This document shows positions 9,701-17,259 of a stretch of DNA of 64,000 bases, piece after piece (position 1 is the stretch's first letter; each line of letters opens with the position of its first letter). The stretch comes from SMBSF63 sp034003545 (GTDB lineage Bacteria > Chloroflexota > Anaerolineae > Anaerolineales > Anaerolineaceae). The stretch is from NCBI GenBank assembly GCA_964447155.1, contig CAYURM010000004.1, forward strand, positions 1 through 64,000, read 5' to 3'. The translations under genes were made by a program, and so were the position numbers. The notes under the pieces were generated by a model. It worked only from the letters and a program-made list of their open reading frames with translations. It was not told where the DNA came from and searched no databases.

Positions 9701-11438
9701 GTGGCTGGGTTGGTTCACTGGACGAGTCCGTGTTGACCGGTTGTTCGATCTCGGATACGTGCGAATCACGGGTAGATTCGCTTGCTGCGCTTTCGAGGTT
9801 TTGCAGCCAGTCCGGGATGTCTTCCGGTAGTGCTGCGGCGGATGTTGATTCGAATGATGCGGATTCTGATTCGTCTTCCTGTTCGATATCGCTCAACCAG
9901 TCCGGTACTTCAGGTTGCCGGGTGTGCTTGCCGAGCATGTCGGTAACAACGGGATGTTCTTCTTCCGATCCAGGTTCTTCAGCAGCTTCCCGGGTAGAGC
10001 TATCTAAATCCTTGAGCCAATCCGGGGTTTCTTCTTCCCAGGACAAGGAATTTAAAGGTGATTCATCCAAATTGCCGGCTGAGACATCCGAATCGACAGG
10101 GGCATCTTCGATTTTTTCGGTTACGTCCTCGCTTTGCATCCATTCGGGGATGTTTTCTTCGTCTCCGGCCGGGTCTGTTTCCATGAAAGGAGTTGGCGGA
10201 GCAGTTTCAGCAGCATTGTTGGAAGACTTTTTCCCGATATCCAGTGTGTCCATCCAGTCGGGGGCATCTGACGCTTCTGATGCCGGTGTTTCGAAGGGGG
10301 GCGGGGAATCTGACGGCTGTCCCTGATCGATTTCATCCGGTGCCATAGATTGCAGCCATTCCGGGATTTCTGCTTCGTGGAGTTCTTCATCGTCATCCAT
10401 AAGGAAGGCATTGCTTTGCGGGTCTTGATCCGGGGTCAGGGTGTCTTTTCCGGCATTCCATTCGTCCTCTTTCATCCAGCCGGGGAGGGAGGTTTCCGGT
10501 TTGGTAGAGGATATTTCAGGAATGATGAAAGGCATTGGCGCAGAAGATTCCGGGCTGTCTTCAGGCATATCCGAGAGCCAATCGGTTGATGGTTGTTCAG
10601 ATTGCGATCCGACGTCTACGCCAATAGATTTAGCCCAGCGAGGCTGCTCTGAATCTTCCATCGAAGGCTGCCATTCCAGTTTTTCCAGCGTAACTGCATC
10701 ATCGGGGACTTGTGCAGCCGTTGGGACAGAGCGGTCTGTGAAAGCGGCATACGGGTCGAGTTCCTGAACGCGTTTTGCAAACACTTTTGCTTCTTCTGTT
10801 TTGTTCACTTTAGGGAGAACTTCAGCAAGGATGAGGTTGGCTTCGTAGCAGTAGGGCATTTTTTTGACCAGCCTGCTGCAAATTTCGGTGGCTTCAGCAA
10901 AACTCTTTGAGAGATAATAATTGCGGGCAAGCAATATTTCCAGGTCGGTTCGTTTTGGCGATTCTGCAATGGCTGCCCGGGCTTCTGCGATGGCTTGCTG
11001 GTAAAGATTGCCTTTGGTGTACATGCGCACCAGGGCGCCACGGGTCAAACGCACACGCGGCGGCTGGACCCCGTCCCGGTTACCGTACAGCCGGCGTAAT
11101 TCTTCCTGGACGGCACCGTTGGAGGGCTGCACTTCAAATGCTCTTTCCATGTTCCAGATGGCAGCGTCAAGATTGCCTTCATCTTCACGGATGATGCTCA
11201 AGCCAATCTGGGAAACGAAATCGTCAGGGACAACAGCAAGAACGCGCTGCAAGATGTCGGCTGCCTCGCTGTACCTTTGGCTTTCGAGATAAGTTTTCCC
11301 TAATAATCGATAGGTGTCAAGGTGCTTTGGGAAAATTTTCAGAATATATTTGCAATGGGCGCTGGCTTCTTCGGTTTGCCCGTGGTCAATCAAATTTTCG
11401 ATTTCATGATTGTATGCACGTAAGGATATCTTAGCCAT
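6711..11438 (-). CDS. Giant acidic TPR protein with PDWL repeats
   Basis: About 1575 residues, no signal peptide or membrane helix seen, so probably cytoplasmic. Residues 1 to about 245 are TPR-like helical repeats (AYNHEIENLIDHGQTEEASAH, LGKTYLESQRYSEAADILQRVL). A very long acidic Pro/Glu/Asp/Ser-rich middle carries about twenty P-[DE]-W-[LMV] motifs roughly 20-75 residues apart. The C-terminal 100 residues return to TPR (LWLTLGDAYMQKKEMQNALSAYTKAEELL). Within the middle are a 71-residue tandem repeat and three copies of a block containing AFAWLESLAAQHGAEE. The start at 11438 is fixed by GGAGAGGT. I read it as a scaffold: folded ends and a disordered array of short Trp-based linear motifs that may bind a partner many times. 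The partner is unknown. It lies downstream of the primary sigma factor and upstream of ndk. Confidence 0.8.
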   Translation of the reverse strand: MAKISLRAYNHEIENLIDHGQTEEASAHCKYILKIFPKHLDTYRLLGKTYLESQRYSEAADILQRVLAVVPDDFVSQIGLSIIREDEGNLDAAIWNMERAFEVQPSNGAVQEELRRLYGNRDGVQPPRVRLTRGALVRMYTKGNLYQQAIAEARAAIAESPKRTDLEILLARNYYLSKSFAEATEICSRLVKKMPYCYEANLILAEVLPKVNKTEEAKVFAKRVQELDPYAAFTDRSVPTAAQVPDDAVTLEKLEWQPSMEDSEQPRWAKSIGVDVGSQSEQPSTDWLSDMPEDSPESSAPMPFIIPEISSTKPETSLPGWMKEDEWNAGKDTLTPDQDPQSNAFLMDDDEELHEAEIPEWLQSMAPDEIDQGQPSDSPPPFETPASEASDAPDWMDTLDIGKKSSNNAAETAPPTPFMETDPAGDEENIPEWMQSEDVTEKIEDAPVDSDVSAGNLDESPLNSLSWEEETPDWLKDLDSSTREAAEEPGSEEEHPVVTDMLGKHTRQPEVPDWLSDIEQEDESESASFESTSAAALPEDIPDWLQNLESAASESTRDSHVSEIEQPVNTDSSSEPTQPPEMPDWLSDMEQEDEPASASPAPTQPAIPPEDIPDWLQDLDGPASQPIDEAKIPDTHLPGVTDMLGKPVQEPEVPDWLSDMEQEDEPASASPDPTQPATPSEDIPDWLQDLDSPASQPIDAAKIPDSHLPGVTDMLGKPAQEPEVPDWLNPIDSEAVTAPADDLSADISDQQLAAETPQAADEVPDWLKEFDSPDPSAQPENEQLPAQETSLLISAESPDSEAAIPETAMLDDDGNGTIAEMPEDPDEAFAWLESLAAQHGAEEEALSTPIEERDTSVPDWLQESKGAQVPADNEPALTEAVAHDSLPDWLQDLDKETTETQSAAESQPAAAESTPPKTAAGGNFTDWLHELDEEEISPTSEEIPAQPAPRDEVPDWLQDFNDTIPQDTGQADAEPETANRPMMEETSASTSLPEEPAEQQPVESISVPDWLNDLAEEDPSQAEEIPEPTQEPQDILPDWMKQEDKTADELPPAAKSTALPDWLESLKPADTVTPPPAETTSEPAAEIEQSVSMRPAAPDDEMLAALLDSRDEIQRPPSDEMPEDPDEAFAWLESLAAKHGAEEDALITAADERQEAPPDWVQELGTESGVQEKTEQTHADTVSISDLDTGVDLLDAAEETPADTVPERDEAEAQAQQWLQSLASGKSAEDLAASTADQVVPHMPEQPEEEPAQTTVTTQADEIPSDPAAAFAWLESLAAQHGADEESLSTPPEDRDSTTPDWLHDEQILPEAQPEQRLESIEIEEEDEPLSAQENLLPTEDSTLVERPTEPGLPAWLKEFEEPLAEETPEEPERTPQSSQDETIIQWLQNMDEEESPADEPTSAPPAPGSASKDVITEPVKAVEKPADDQLPVEAQQEIEQPIIQEPAPEFPALPVQETHPAGEAVVQDGEQAAEPEPASIREAESRTDFAAAPAALSEAQKLLNKAQIEDSVALYKILMEDESQLDAVIKDLNDALLRHPVDSILWLTLGDAYMQKKEMQNALSAYTKAEELLR
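9273..9911 (-). repeat. Tandem 213-bp (71-residue) coding repeat
   Basis: Three head-to-tail units of exactly 213 bases (9273-9485, 9486-9698, 9699-9911) inside the giant TPR gene. Each encodes x-PDWLSD-x-EQEDE...EDIPDWLQ-x-L and, in two of them, LPGVTDMLGKP. The first two units listed are nearly identical at DNA level; the third has diverged. The period conserves frame, so copy number can change without breaking the gene. Confidence 0.9.
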
Positions 11439-11497
11439 TTTATTACCTCTCCAATATGTGAATGGGAAGCGCCATTCGTCCATCCTATTAAATCATA

Positions 11498-11531
11498 AAA
11501 CCCCCCAAATCGCTATACAATCGGGGGGTTT
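11498..11531 (-). terminator. Terminator between sigma factor and TPR gene
   Basis: A perfect 9-bp stem, AAACCCCCC (11498-11506) with GGGGGGTTT (11523-11531), around a 16-base loop. On the minus strand it is followed by TATGATTTAA. It lies 55 bases after the sigma factor stop codon and before the TPR gene, so the TPR gene probably has its own promoter. Confidence 0.7.
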
Positions 11532-11585
11532 ATGGTCAAAAAGGTGTGTTTTTCCACGTATTTGCTCAAAAAACAGGTGAAATGA

Positions 11586-12815
11586 TCAATGGGCAAGGTA
11601 ATCACGCAGTTTTCTGCGGATGATGGGGTGGCGCAGGCGGCTTAATGCCTGGGCTTCAATCTGGCGTACCCGTTCACGTGTGACACCCATTTTGCGACCT
11701 ACTTCTTCAAGGGTGTACGCTTGCCCGTCGAGCAGCCCATAGCGCAGCTGCAGAATGCGAACTTCACGGGGGGGCAGGGATTCGAGAACTTCTTCCAGGT
11801 GTTCCTGGAGGAGGTTATATGTGGCGGTTTCATCAGGCGGGGGCGCTTCATCGTCTTCGATAAAGTCGCCGAGGACTGAATCTTCCTCATCGTCAGTGGG
11901 CGTTTCGAGTGACAGAGGCCGGCGGGCAACCTGGATCATGTTTTCCACTTTCTTGGGGGTTACGTCCAGGGAGACTGCCAGTTCTTCGACTGCTGGTTCG
12001 CGCCCGAGTTTTTGGGTCAACTGGTGTTGAACACGGAGCAATTTGTTGATTTGGTCACCCATATGAACGGGCACGCGGATGGTGCGGCCCTGGTCAGCGA
12101 TAGCACGGGTGACAGCCTGGCGAATCCACCAGGTGGCATAGGTGCTGAATTTGTGGCCGCGGCGGTAGTCAAATTTCTTGGTGGCGCGGATCAAGCCGAT
12201 GTTGCCTTCCTGGATCAGATCAAGGAAAGGGACACCGCGCCCCATATATTTTTTGGCTACGCTGATGACGAGCCTGGAATTGGCGGTGATGAGATGTTCG
12301 CGGGCTGCCCAGCCGTCTTCAATCAGGCGACGGAGTTCCGTACGGCGGTGGGCTTTAACATGACCGCGTGCAAGTTCTTCGCGGGCCATCCGTCCACGCT
12401 CAATGCGCTGGGCAAGTTCGACCTCTTCTTCTGCATTAAGCAGGGGAACCCGGCTGACCTCTTTGAGGTAAAGACCAATGGTATCATCCGTGTCAATATG
12501 CGCGAGGTCATCAATGCCCGGCTCTTCCTCTTCATCGTCATCTTCTTCGGTGTCAAGCTCTTCATCAGAAGGTTCATCCAGGGGGATGTCTTCAACATAA
12601 GGGATGCCAGCACTCATCAGTGCGGCAAACGCTTCTTCCAGTTGGGAGACGTCTTGTTCCGCATCAGGGAAAAAATGAAGAATATCATCAATGGTGACGT
12701 AAGATTTTTGGCGGCCTACTTCAATCAGGCGTGCAATTGGATATTCTTCTTCGCTCAACTGTCCTGTTATGGCATCTTGCATAGATGTAGTCATTTTTCT
12801 TCGTTCTTTAATCAT
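11586..12815 (-). CDS. rpoD: Primary RNA polymerase sigma factor (RpoD/SigA)
   Basis: Directs RNA polymerase to housekeeping promoters. About 409 residues. Region 1.1-like N-terminus (ITGQLSEEEYPIARLIEVGRQ), an acidic linker of Asp/Glu, region 1.2 (DTIGLYLKEVSRVPLL), region 2 with LVISVAKKYMGRG, LDLIQEGNIGLIRA and FDYRRGHKFSTYATWWIRQA, and region 3. Region 4 holds LPPREVRILQLRYGL and the helix-turn-helix TLEEVGRKMGVTRERVRQIEAQALSRLR. I use ATG 12815, which has GGAG about 12 bases upstream; ATG 12794 is a reasonable alternative. Expression should come from the near-consensus promoter at 13059-13087 through a leader of about 240 bases. Members of this class recognise the TTGACA/TATAAT promoters seen in this window. 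Confidence 0.95.
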   Translation of the reverse strand: MIKERRKMTTSMQDAITGQLSEEEYPIARLIEVGRQKSYVTIDDILHFFPDAEQDVSQLEEAFAALMSAGIPYVEDIPLDEPSDEELDTEEDDDEEEEPGIDDLAHIDTDDTIGLYLKEVSRVPLLNAEEEVELAQRIERGRMAREELARGHVKAHRRTELRRLIEDGWAAREHLITANSRLVISVAKKYMGRGVPFLDLIQEGNIGLIRATKKFDYRRGHKFSTYATWWIRQAVTRAIADQGRTIRVPVHMGDQINKLLRVQHQLTQKLGREPAVEELAVSLDVTPKKVENMIQVARRPLSLETPTDDEEDSVLGDFIEDDEAPPPDETATYNLLQEHLEEVLESLPPREVRILQLRYGLLDGQAYTLEEVGRKMGVTRERVRQIEAQALSRLRHPIIRRKLRDYLAH

Positions 12816-12833
12816 CAAAATTATTAACTCCAA

Positions 12834-13058
12834 TCGGCAACAGATAATGCAGAGATTGGTTCTCTGTAATTTAAACCAGCATACACTTTTTCACAGCAAA
12901 TTGCAATAGAAGTGCATGTTCTGTAGATTAGACGTAAGGTTAAGCCTAAAACTTACATTGCTGCACTGCAAGGCGCTCAGACACACAGAACGAGCGGACA
13001 CAAGATCCGCCCGTCGCATCAATATTAGGGAAAAGTGTTATTTCACTGGCCGGATAAC
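12834..13058 (-). other. Long 5' leader of the sigma factor mRNA
   Basis: About 240 bases between the predicted start site (near 13052) and the sigma factor start codon carry no gene. A GC-rich hairpin (GGCGGA..TCCGCT, near 12995-13015) lies near the 5' end. I recognise no known riboswitch or leader peptide here. The rest of the gene-free interval, about 13088-13360, holds no feature I can identify other than the Shine-Dalgarno of the next gene. Confidence 0.4.
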
Positions 13059-13087
13059 ACTATACAATAATCAGAAGGTAATGTCAA
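13059..13087 (-). promoter_or_regulatory. Near-consensus promoter of the sigma factor gene
   Basis: On the minus strand TTGACA (complement of 13082-13087), 17 bases, TATAGT (complement of 13059-13064). It points to the sigma factor gene, with no other gene between. Confidence 0.85.
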
Positions 13088-13360
13088 TAAGGCAAACTGA
13101 TTCTAATGAAATTTTAATAATATCGCCAGTGTGTGTTACAGAATTTGGGTTTTTCAGGTAATTCAAGGTGGAGGATATGGTTGTGAAGGGAAAACAGGTT
13201 TACAGGACGATATTTTTGGACCGGCATGATTGTTTTTTACGGAAAGCCAAAAAAAGCGGGTTAATCGTGTGGGCGGCAGTCTTCAGCCTGCATGATTGGG
13301 TGGAATTATAGTAGACTTTCTTCTATATCTACGATATTACCTTCGTCAATTGGAGGCGAG

Positions 13361-14515
13361 ATGGATTTTACTTTTGCTACGGCAGCACAAATTGTGTTTG
13401 GGGCTGGTGAATTTTCGAAATTGGGCGAGTTGGCAGCTTCTTTGGGCAGCAGGGTGCTGCTGGTAACAGGTGCTGGCAAGTCTGGGCCTGAAAAGGCCTG
13501 CGAAAATTTACTGGGCGCGGGTTTGTTTGTGGTGCGCTATGCGGTGAATGGGGAGCCTGATATCCTGATGGTGCAGGAGGCAGCCCGGCTGGCACGCGTG
13601 AATGGATGTGATTGCGTAGTTTGTTTTGGCGGGGGCAGTGTGATTGATACGGGCAAAGCAGTCTCCGCCTTGTTAACCAATCCTGGTGATCCCCTGGATT
13701 ATCTTGAAGTGGTTGGGAGGGGACAGCCGCTTTCTGAGAAACCGGCCCCGTGTATTGCGGTACCGACGACATCAGGGACGGGATCAGAGGTGACGAAGAA
13801 CGCTGTGCTGAAGGTGCCGGAAAAGCAGGTGAAGGTCAGTTTGCGCAGTGCGTGGATGATCCCGGATATTGCCTTGCTTGATCCTGAGTTGACGTTGAGC
13901 GTGCCGCCGGCCGTGACGGCCAGTACGGGCATGGATGCGTTGACTCAGGTGCTGGAGCCGTTTGTATCCCGATTTGCCAATCCGATGACGGATTTGTTTT
14001 GCGTGGAAGGGATGCGGTGTGGCAGCCGGTCGCTGCGTGCCGCTTATGAAGACGGCAGGGATATTGCAGCACGCACGGATATGGCGTGGTGCAGCCTGCT
14101 GGGCGGTCTGGCGCTGGCAAATGGCAAACTGGGGGCAGTGCATGGGTTTGCGGGACCATTAGGCGGCATGTTTGAGGCGCCGCATGGGGCCATTTGCGCA
14201 CGATTGCTGCCGGGGGTAGTACGGATGAATGTTACAGCGCTTTCGGCGAGGGCTGCTGAGAATCCTGCGTTGGCACGGTACGCTCAGGTGGCGCAGATAT
14301 TGACGGAGGATGGGAATGCGGGCGTGGAAGACGGGGTGAAGTGGCTGGAGGCCTTGACTGCGGCGTTGCGCATTCCCGGTCTTGGAAACTACGGGATGCG
14401 GGCTGATGACATTCCAGCGGTAATTGAAAAGGCCCGCCAGTCGAGCAGCATGAAGGGGAATCCGATCGCGTTGACCGATGAGGAGATGGCGGGGGTATTG
14501 CAAGAAGCGCTGTAA
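13361..14515 (+). CDS. Iron-containing alcohol dehydrogenase family protein
   Basis: NAD(P)-dependent oxidoreductase fold of the group III (Fe-ADH) family, 384 residues, normal length. Nucleotide-binding GGGSVIDTGKA and PTTSGTGSEVTKNAV are clear. Two of the four usual metal ligands differ: DALTQVLEPF has Gln where FucO-type enzymes have His (DALTH), and VHGFAGPLGG has Gly where they have His (AHPLG). The Asp and the last His (EAPHG) remain. This matches an Fe-ADH-like subfamily known from other bacteria, whose metal and substrate are less certain. ATG 13361 has GGAGGCGAG upstream; the frame extends further upstream without good start signals. It stands alone, convergent with DegV. Confidence 0.85.
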   Translation: MDFTFATAAQIVFGAGEFSKLGELAASLGSRVLLVTGAGKSGPEKACENLLGAGLFVVRYAVNGEPDILMVQEAARLARVNGCDCVVCFGGGSVIDTGKAVSALLTNPGDPLDYLEVVGRGQPLSEKPAPCIAVPTTSGTGSEVTKNAVLKVPEKQVKVSLRSAWMIPDIALLDPELTLSVPPAVTASTGMDALTQVLEPFVSRFANPMTDLFCVEGMRCGSRSLRAAYEDGRDIAARTDMAWCSLLGGLALANGKLGAVHGFAGPLGGMFEAPHGAICARLLPGVVRMNVTALSARAAENPALARYAQVAQILTEDGNAGVEDGVKWLEALTAALRIPGLGNYGMRADDIPAVIEKARQSSSMKGNPIALTDEEMAGVLQEAL

Positions 14516-14684
14516 ATGGTGGCACGGCCGGGTTTTGATGCAAACAACTACCCTGAATATGCGGGGGTTGTGATTGATGACAACCTTGAAAAGGGTAATC
14601 AGACAGACAATATTTGTAAGAGAGTATTCGATCTACTGATTGGCAGAAGAGAAGGCCAACCTTTCCAAGAAAATTGTGAGTGGT

Positions 14685-15527
14685 TTATTCTTTGGTGAAA
14701 AAACTGACGCCGAGGATCCCGGGACCGGTGTGGGTGAGGAAGGCCGGAGGGAGATCAAAAATGCGCACAGTCGGAATATTGAGCTGCCTGGAAAACAAGT
14801 CAGCCAGTTCTTGTGCTTTTTCAAGCGAATCGCCGTGCATGACACAGAGATGGGACTCTGCGGAATAAGGACATTCTTCCGTGACAAGTTCAATCAGGCG
14901 GTTTAAGGCTTTTCTTTGTGTGCGCTGGCTTTCAACCGGTTCGGCCTGCCCGTTTTCAAGTTTTAGAATGGGTTTAATTTGTAAAACGCTGCCGAAGAGT
15001 GCCTTCGCGCCACCAATGCGCCCGCCGCGGTGCAGAAATTCCAGGGTATCGACAACAAAATAGTTTTTTTCCCTGTCCGCCATTGAGGTGATATGGCTTT
15101 CAATCTCGTTGGCGCTTTTTCCTTCCTTTGCCAGGGAATGTGCGCGTAAAACGAGGGAGGCCAGACCGCCGCCAATGGAACGGCTGTCGATGATTCTGAT
15201 ATCGGCTTCGGGAAAATCCTGGGCAGCGATGGTGGCGCTGCGTACAGTCCCGCTGACCAGTGCGCTGGGACAGATGACGATGACGGTTTCATTATCTTCC
15301 TGTGCTTGTTGGTAGATGGGGTAGTACAGGGCAGGAGGCGGCGCGGCGGTGGTGGGCAGGTCATCTGAGGCAAGCAGCATCTTCAGAAAGGTGGCGTTAT
15401 TGAGTTCGGTATCATCCCGATACGATTTCTCTCCGAAATTGATGATTTGGGGAATATAACCGATGTTGAGGTTTCGAGCTTCTTCTAATAATATTCCACT
15501 GGTAGTGTCAGCAACTATTTTGACCAT
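14685..15527 (-). CDS. DegV family fatty-acid-binding protein
   Basis: DegV/FakB proteins bind a fatty acid; FakB forms present it to the kinase FakA. 280 residues, normal. It opens with VKIVADTTSGILLEEA, has the ligand-loop TTAAPPPALYYPIYQQA and ICPSALVSGTVRSA, then IIDSRSIGGGLASLV and DTLEFLHRGGRIGGAKALFGSVLQIKPIL, all typical of DegV. AGGAG precedes the ATG. It follows the P1 peptidase on the same strand with 53 bases between. No FakA-like gene is visible nearby, so a role in fatty acid activation is only possible. Confidence 0.9.
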   Translation of the reverse strand: MVKIVADTTSGILLEEARNLNIGYIPQIINFGEKSYRDDTELNNATFLKMLLASDDLPTTAAPPPALYYPIYQQAQEDNETVIVICPSALVSGTVRSATIAAQDFPEADIRIIDSRSIGGGLASLVLRAHSLAKEGKSANEIESHITSMADREKNYFVVDTLEFLHRGGRIGGAKALFGSVLQIKPILKLENGQAEPVESQRTQRKALNRLIELVTEECPYSAESHLCVMHGDSLEKAQELADLFSRQLNIPTVRIFDLPPAFLTHTGPGILGVSFFTKE

Positions 15528-15580
15528 TTGGCTACTCCTGTGTTTAAGGAATTGGTAAACTCAACAGAATGATCTCCGGT

Positions 15581-16588
15581 TTAGTCGCGAACGGAGATCG
15601 AACTTGCAGAAGGCAAGGAAGCAACGGCAGCAGCGGCAAGTACTCCGTTGAGGATGGCCTGGGCGACAACCTGGGGGGCATACGCACCCACGATATTGAC
15701 ATCTGCTTTTTTCTTGTTGGTGGCGAGGGCGAAGAGGGTATCGCCATCCAGCATGGCGTGTGCCGGACGGACAACGGCTGCGAGACCATTGTGTGCCATT
15801 TGAGCCACTTTGTTAATCTCTTCTTTGTTAAGGCGGGCGTTGGTGGCGACTGCGCCGATGACGGTATTCTGTCGGGAAGCAAATTCCAGGATGGCGCGTC
15901 CAGCCATATTTTTCATGATTTGCATGGTGTCGGCGAAAACCGGGCCGCTGCCGAGTTTGAGGGGGCCTTTTTGAAGGGTGCGGGCGCCGGCGAGGATGCG
16001 GCTGTCATCGGGTGAGATGATGTCGCCAAAGGCGTTGACAGCGATAATCGCAGCGATAATGACACCTCTACCGATTTCGATTGAGGCTGTGCCGATGCCA
16101 GATTTCATCGATTGCCCTGGACCGAGGATCTTACCGACGGTGGCACCTGTGCCGGCACCAAAATTCCCCTGAGCGGGCGGTTCAGCAGAAGCATTGCAGC
16201 AGGCCTGGTATCCCATGGCTTTGTCTGGACGGATGTGTGCATCGCCGATAGTGAGGTCAAAGAGGATGGCGGCAGGCACGATAGGAACTTTGGCCGGGCC
16301 GGTGTCGATGCCGCGGCCTTGTTCTTCCAGGTATTGCATCACGCCGCTGGCTGCGTCCAGCCCGTAGGCCGAACCGCCGCCGAGCAGGATGGCGTCAACG
16401 TGGTTGACAAGGTGCATGGGGCGCAGGAGGTCGGTTTCACGGGTGCCGGGGGCGCCGCCGCGTTGGTCTACGCCGCCGGTGGTGCCTTCGGGGCAGAGGA
16501 TGACCGTGCAGCCGGTGAGCGCCTGGTCGTTTTGCGCATGGCCTACAGTAATTCCAGGTACATCCGTGATTGCGTTAAGCAATTTCAA
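15581..16588 (-). CDS. P1 family peptidase (DmpA-like)
   Basis: Self-processing aminopeptidase/amidase of the DmpA (S58) family. 335 residues. It opens with ITDVPGITVGHAQ and shows GGVDQRGGAPGTRETDLL, LLGGGSAYGLDAASGV and FGAGTGATVGK. The autocleavage site region MKSGIGTASIEI has the likely nucleophile Ser169, and NAFGDI follows. Translation starts at TTG 16588, with AGGAGT at a proper distance. Thirty bases separate it from the zinc-ribbon gene upstream. The natural substrate is not known for most of the family. Confidence 0.9.
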   Translation of the reverse strand: MKLLNAITDVPGITVGHAQNDQALTGCTVILCPEGTTGGVDQRGGAPGTRETDLLRPMHLVNHVDAILLGGGSAYGLDAASGVMQYLEEQGRGIDTGPAKVPIVPAAILFDLTIGDAHIRPDKAMGYQACCNASAEPPAQGNFGAGTGATVGKILGPGQSMKSGIGTASIEIGRGVIIAAIIAVNAFGDIISPDDSRILAGARTLQKGPLKLGSGPVFADTMQIMKNMAGRAILEFASRQNTVIGAVATNARLNKEEINKVAQMAHNGLAAVVRPAHAMLDGDTLFALATNKKKADVNIVGAYAPQVVAQAILNGVLAAAAVASLPSASSISVRD

Positions 16589-16618
16589 GAAGCACTCCTT
16601 TGTTTTGAGTTGGAAAGA

Positions 16619-17203
16619 TCATTGACGATTTTTGCAATTTGGACAGATGGCGGTATTTTTGGCGATAACAAAACCGCAGTGACGGCATGTGGCGGGCTGC
16701 ATGTTTCCCAGGGGAGCGCCGCACATGATGCAGGAGGGTTGACCAACCGGGTTGGCCGTGGCGCAATAAGCACATTCGATGCGGCGCAATTTTTCGGATA
16801 ATTCAAGACTGGCGCCGAAATCCTTGACAGTTGCTTCAATCACCTGCCAGATATCATCAGATAATTGGAGAGATTCGATGTCCTGGGCAATGTCGTCCAG
16901 ACGGCCTAACAGGCTGAGGGGGTTCCTGATGGCAGCCAGAGCAGATACGCCCAGGCTGGCAGCAACGCCGAATACAGCCTGTTTGCCCACCGTGACCATG
17001 ACGCCATCTTCAACAGATTGAATGGAGATATTCAGCGAGGTCTGACCGCCGGATGAGGGTCTGGCAATTGTGGAGACCTGGACGACGGTTTCTTCCGGGC
17101 TGCCGAATTTGCGCACCTGATAATTTCCGCGGCTGAAATGGGCGATCAGGCTGCGGGAAAGGTTTGCAGGAGTGAGACTTCCGTGGTAGATTTGTTGGTT
17201 CAT
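16619..17203 (-). CDS. Zinc-ribbon protein of unknown function
   Basis: About 194 residues. The first half is a predicted alpha/beta domain (YHGSLTPANLSRSLIAHF, TSLNISIQSVEDGVMVTVGKQ) followed by a short hydrophobic Ala-rich stretch. The C-terminus has two CxxC...CxxC zinc ribbons (CAYCATANPVGQPSCIMCG and CRHCGFVIAKNTAICPNC). I do not recognise a specific family. The start at 17203 has no Shine-Dalgarno, but a TATAAT ends 7 bases upstream, which suggests a leaderless mRNA. It heads a minus-strand run with the P1 peptidase and DegV and is divergent from the exported SH3 protein. Confidence 0.75.
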   Translation of the reverse strand: MNQQIYHGSLTPANLSRSLIAHFSRGNYQVRKFGSPEETVVQVSTIARPSSGGQTSLNISIQSVEDGVMVTVGKQAVFGVAASLGVSALAAIRNPLSLLGRLDDIAQDIESLQLSDDIWQVIEATVKDFGASLELSEKLRRIECAYCATANPVGQPSCIMCGAPLGNMQPATCRHCGFVIAKNTAICPNCKNRQ

Positions 17204-17210
17204 ATAATGG

Positions 17211-17218
17211 ATTATAAT
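17211..17218. promoter_or_regulatory. Shared divergent -10 sequence
   Basis: ATTATAAT is its own reverse complement over these bases and gives TATAAT on both strands (minus 17211-17216, plus 17213-17218). The minus gene's ATG is 7 bases away; the plus gene's ATG is at 17260. The -35 regions are weak on both sides. Confidence 0.5.
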
Positions 17219-17259
17219 CAATATTTGGAAAAGTTCGACAAGAAAATGGAGTTGAGTTT

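Noticed and set aside
9273..9911. CRISPR array or mobile repeat
   Set aside because: Repeats are 213 bases, contiguous and in frame within one gene, with no spacers.
7888..10326. Long plus-strand frames (for example 8665-9495) opposite the giant TPR gene
   Set aside because: Ser/Gly-rich shadow frames produced by the repeated acidic codons of the minus-strand gene; no start signals or family match.
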